From positions 193,272 through 216,836 of the forward strand of contig DLKM01000028.1 of assembly GCA_002478945.1 (NCBI GenBank): a DNA stretch of 23,565 nt, written 5' to 3'. This stretch comes from Christensenella sp. UBA7588. Lineage in GTDB: Bacteria; Bacillota; Clostridia; Christensenellales; CAG-917. This document shows positions 21,203 through 23,565 of the stretch, one piece after another (position 1 is the first letter of the stretch; each line of letters begins with the position of its first letter). The translations under genes were made by a program, and so were the position numbers. The notes below the pieces were generated by a model that saw only the letters and a program-made list of their open reading frames with translations, had not been told where the DNA came from and did no database searches.

Positions 21203-21952
21203 ATGAGAAAACCTATCATCGCAGGCAACTGGAAAATGAACAATACAATCGCTGATACCAAAGCGCTTATTACCGAACTCGCTCCGCTCGTAAAAGACGC
21301 GAAATGCGACGTCGTTATCTGCACTCCGTACACCGACCTCGCAACGGCGGTCGAGATGACCAAAGGCACCAACATCAAGGTTGGCGCAGAGAACGTACAT
21401 TGGGCGGAAAAAGGTGCTTTCACAGGCGAAATCTCCGCAAAAATGCTCGTTGAACTCGGCGTAGAATACGTCATCATCGGTCACTCCGAGCGTCGTCAAT
21501 ACTTCGGCGAAACCGACGCAACCGTCAACGCTCGTGCAAAAGCGGCTCTTGCGGCAGGTCTCAAACCCATCATCTGCGTGGGCGAAACGCTTGAAGAAAG
21601 AGAGAGCGGCAAAGTGGAAGAAGTTCTCGTTCGTCAAACGAAGGGTGCATTCGAAGGCATCGACAAGGACGAACTCGACAACGTCGTCATCGCTTACGAA
21701 CCCGTATGGGCAATCGGAACGGGCAAAACCGCAACCGCAGAAGTGGCAAACGAAACTATCGCAATCATCCGCAACACGATGGCGGAGCTTTATTGCCCCA
21801 AGTGCGCAGAGAATCGCGTCCGCATTCAATACGGCGGAAGCATGAACCCCAAGAACGTAAAAGAACTTATGTCTATGCCTGAAATCGACGGCGGTCTTAT
21901 CGGCGGCGCATCGTTGAAAGCGGTTGATTTCTCTCAAGTAGTAAACTATTGA
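21203..21952 (+). CDS. tpiA: triosephosphate isomerase
   Basis: Interconverts dihydroxyacetone phosphate and glyceraldehyde-3-phosphate. 249 residues, the normal length for a complete TIM barrel. Catalytic residues are in place: Lys11 in GNWKMN, His94 in IIGHSERR, Glu166 in AYEPVWAIGTG. The phosphate loops QYGGSMNPKN and GGLIGGASL are intact. An unusual CPKC pair (LYCPKCAENRVRIQYGG) lies in the helix before the QYGGS loop. GAGGT precedes the ATG. It is separated from pgk by a structured gap and from gpmI by 43 bases. Confidence 0.98.
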   Translation: MRKPIIAGNWKMNNTIADTKALITELAPLVKDAKCDVVICTPYTDLATAVEMTKGTNIKVGAENVHWAEKGAFTGEISAKMLVELGVEYVIIGHSERRQYFGETDATVNARAKAALAAGLKPIICVGETLEERESGKVEEVLVRQTKGAFEGIDKDELDNVVIAYEPVWAIGTGKTATAEVANETIAIIRNTMAELYCPKCAENRVRIQYGGSMNPKNVKELMSMPEIDGGLIGGASLKAVDFSQVVNY

Positions 21953-21967
21953 TTTAATACAAAAATC

Positions 21968-21982
21968 GGCGGTCTAACCGCC
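21968..21982 (+). other. hairpin between tpiA and gpmI
   Basis: GGCGGT pairs perfectly with ACCGCC around CTA, three bases before the AAAGGA ribosome binding site of gpmI. No T-run, so it is more likely an mRNA-stability or processing element than a terminator. Confidence 0.5.
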
Positions 21983-21995
21983 TAAAAGGATAACT

Positions 21996-23561
21996 ATGAA
22001 AAAACTTGTTTTGGTAGTTATGGACGGTGTCGGCAAGTCTAAAACGGGGCTTGGCGACGCTGTTTCTATGGCAAACACTCCCACTCTCGACAAACTTTTG
22101 CAAGAGTGTCCCAACACCTATATCAAGGCACACGGAACGGCCGTAGGTCTCCCCAGCGACGACGATATGGGCAATAGCGAAGTGGGACACAACGCCCTCG
22201 GTTGCGGTCAAGTCTATTCGCAAGGCGCAAAACTCGTTGAAGAAGCAATCGAAAGCGGAGATATTTTCAATTCGTCCGCGTGGCAGGAACTTAAGAATAA
22301 TTGCGTGGAACATTCTTCCACAATGCATTTTATAGGCTTGCTTTCCGACGGCAACGTACACAGCAATATCGGGCATCTGATTGCGTTGATTAAGGGTGCG
22401 AAATCCGACGGAATCAAACACGTCAGAGTTCACGTTTTGCTTGACGGCAGAGACGTTCCCGCAACGAGCGCGCTCACTTACGTCAGCCAACTCGAGGACG
22501 CAATGTCTGCTCTCAACGACGATACGTTCGACGCGTGCATCGCAAGCGGCGGCGGTCGTATGAAAATTACGATGGACAGATATTTCGCCAACTGGGATAT
22601 GGTCAAAGCGGGCTTCTATACTCACGTTTACGGAGAGGGCAGAGGCTTTGCGACCGCAACGGAAGCAATCGAGACCTATCGCAACGAAAACGTCGGAATC
22701 ATCGACCAAGATTTGCCTGCGTTCGTAATCGTCAAAGACGGCAAACCCGTCGGCGCAATGCACGACGATGACAGCGTGATTCTGTTCAACTTCAGAGGCG
22801 ACAGAGCCATTGAGATTTCTATGGCGTTTGACAATGCCGACTTCAACGGCTTTGACAGAGGCAATATGCCCAAAGTGCTTTATGCAGGTATGCTCCAATA
22901 TGACGGAGATTTGCATTTGCCCAAGCGTTTCCTTGTCGAACCGCCCAAAATCAAATACACATTGAGCGAGTTTTTGGTCAACAAAGGTGTTAAATCTTAT
23001 GCCGTATCCGAAACTCAAAAATACGGTCACGTCACTTATTTCTGGAACGGTAACCGCTCCGAAAAATTCAGCGACGACCTCGAAGTGTGGGAAGAAGTTC
23101 CCTCCGATAAAGTTTCGTTTGACCAACGTCCGTGGATGAAATCCGCAGAGGTTACCGACAAGGTCATCGAGGCAATCGAAAGCGAACAATACGGTTTCAT
23201 TCGTTGCAACTATCCCAACGGAGATATGGTCGGACACACGGGTAGCCTCGACGCTACGATTATCGGCGTAGAAGCGGTGGACCTTGCTCTTGCAAGGCTC
23301 CTTCCCGTCGTCAAAAAGCACGACTACGCGCTCATCGTAACCGCAGACCACGGCAATGCCGACGAAATGCTCGAAAAGAACAAAAAAGGCGTCATTTCCG
23401 TCCGTACCGCCCACTCTCTCAATCCCGTACCCTTTATCGTCTACAATTATGATTGCCAAATAGCCGACGGTGCTTTCGGACTTTCCGACGTCGCGGCCAC
23501 GGCAGTGAAGATTATGGGGTATGAACCCGACTCCCATTGGGACGCCCCCATAATTCGCTAA
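21996..23561 (+). CDS. gpmI: 2,3-bisphosphoglycerate-independent phosphoglycerate mutase, plant/kinetoplastid-like subtype
   Basis: Interconverts 3- and 2-phosphoglycerate through a phosphoserine intermediate and two bound metal ions. 521 residues, complete. Catalytic Ser61 sits in DDDMGNSEVGHNALG; metal ligands include Asp10 (VVMDGVG) and the C-terminal TADHGNADEML and TAHSLNPVP. Several stretches match the eukaryotic plant/trypanosomatid subtype better than the Bacillus type: SGGGRMKITMDRYFANWDMVKAGF, PAFVIVKDGKPVGAMHDDDSV, YAGMLQYDGDLHLPKRFLV, GHVTYFWNGNRS, and NYPNGDMVGHTGSLDAT. AAAGGA precedes the ATG. Eno and gap are not in view; the window ends four bases after the stop. Confidence 0.97.
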   Translation: MKKLVLVVMDGVGKSKTGLGDAVSMANTPTLDKLLQECPNTYIKAHGTAVGLPSDDDMGNSEVGHNALGCGQVYSQGAKLVEEAIESGDIFNSSAWQELKNNCVEHSSTMHFIGLLSDGNVHSNIGHLIALIKGAKSDGIKHVRVHVLLDGRDVPATSALTYVSQLEDAMSALNDDTFDACIASGGGRMKITMDRYFANWDMVKAGFYTHVYGEGRGFATATEAIETYRNENVGIIDQDLPAFVIVKDGKPVGAMHDDDSVILFNFRGDRAIEISMAFDNADFNGFDRGNMPKVLYAGMLQYDGDLHLPKRFLVEPPKIKYTLSEFLVNKGVKSYAVSETQKYGHVTYFWNGNRSEKFSDDLEVWEEVPSDKVSFDQRPWMKSAEVTDKVIEAIESEQYGFIRCNYPNGDMVGHTGSLDATIIGVEAVDLALARLLPVVKKHDYALIVTADHGNADEMLEKNKKGVISVRTAHSLNPVPFIVYNYDCQIADGAFGLSDVAATAVKIMGYEPDSHWDAPIIR

Positions 23562-23565
23562 ATCG

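Noticed and set aside
20898..21206. 102-codon open frame between pgk and tpiA
   Set aside because: It starts inside a hairpin loop without a ribosome site and its translation simply follows the palindromic repeats.
21954..23537. 527-codon antisense frame opposite gpmI
   Set aside because: A codon-bias shadow of a complete, well-recognised gene; Val/Phe/Asp/Cys-rich with no domain and no ribosome site.
1..23565. Mobile element, prophage or defence island
   Set aside because: No transposase, integrase, phage or nuclease-type gene is visible; gene content is housekeeping throughout.

Overview
The window reads as chromosomal core DNA from a low-to-moderate GC Bacillota genome, most likely an uncultured gut-type Clostridia. 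The evidence is the DnaB/DnaI-like helicase-loading pair, SpoVT and SpoVB, a QueT transporter, strong AAGGAGG-type ribosome binding sites, sigma-A-like promoters, and compact stem-loop terminators between nearly all transcription units. I see no rRNA, tRNA, CRISPR array, insertion sequence or phage module. The assignment comes from gene content and is not a species call.

Layout. Bases 1-249 hold a 26-bp direct repeat and a foldable, possibly non-coding RNA segment. Next come a GNAT acetyltransferase (250-693), a serpin lipoprotein (968-2212) and an ArsB/citrate-type transporter (2413-3747), which converges on a single-chain L-serine dehydratase (3864-5099, minus). The GTPase TypA/BipA follows (5319-7151), then a small membrane zinc-ribbon protein (7271-7798, minus) whose transcript may be leaderless, and a GPH-type sugar symporter with a long acidic tail (7965-9707). 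On the minus strand, 9803-12177 carries a dnaI-like ATPase behind a DnaB/DnaD-like protein. Still on the minus strand, queT (12302-12859) has a TTG start and lies behind a preQ1-I riboswitch candidate.

From 12996 the plus strand carries a flavin-reductase-like gene with a small partner, then spoVT-spoVB-mazG in the same order as Bacillus spoVT-yabM-yabN, then dus, a small membrane protein and trmL. The window ends with the lower-glycolysis cluster pgk-tpiA-gpmI (19536-23561).

Most interesting signals: (1) the queT leader, where the preQ1-I pseudoknot would mask the ribosome binding site; (2) three ACAC-N5-GTGT palindromes at the pgk promoter, one filling the -35/-10 spacer, which look like operators of an unknown regulator of glycolysis; (3) a hairpin-rich 347-base gap between pgk and tpiA; (4) a plant/kinetoplastid-like phosphoglycerate mutase; (5) a MazG protein whose N-terminus looks like the remnant of a lost tetrapyrrole-methylase domain; (6) the repeat and three-way-junction RNA candidate at the left edge. 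No single multi-gene novel system stands out. The novelty is in RNA and regulatory elements and in domain remodelling of housekeeping genes.
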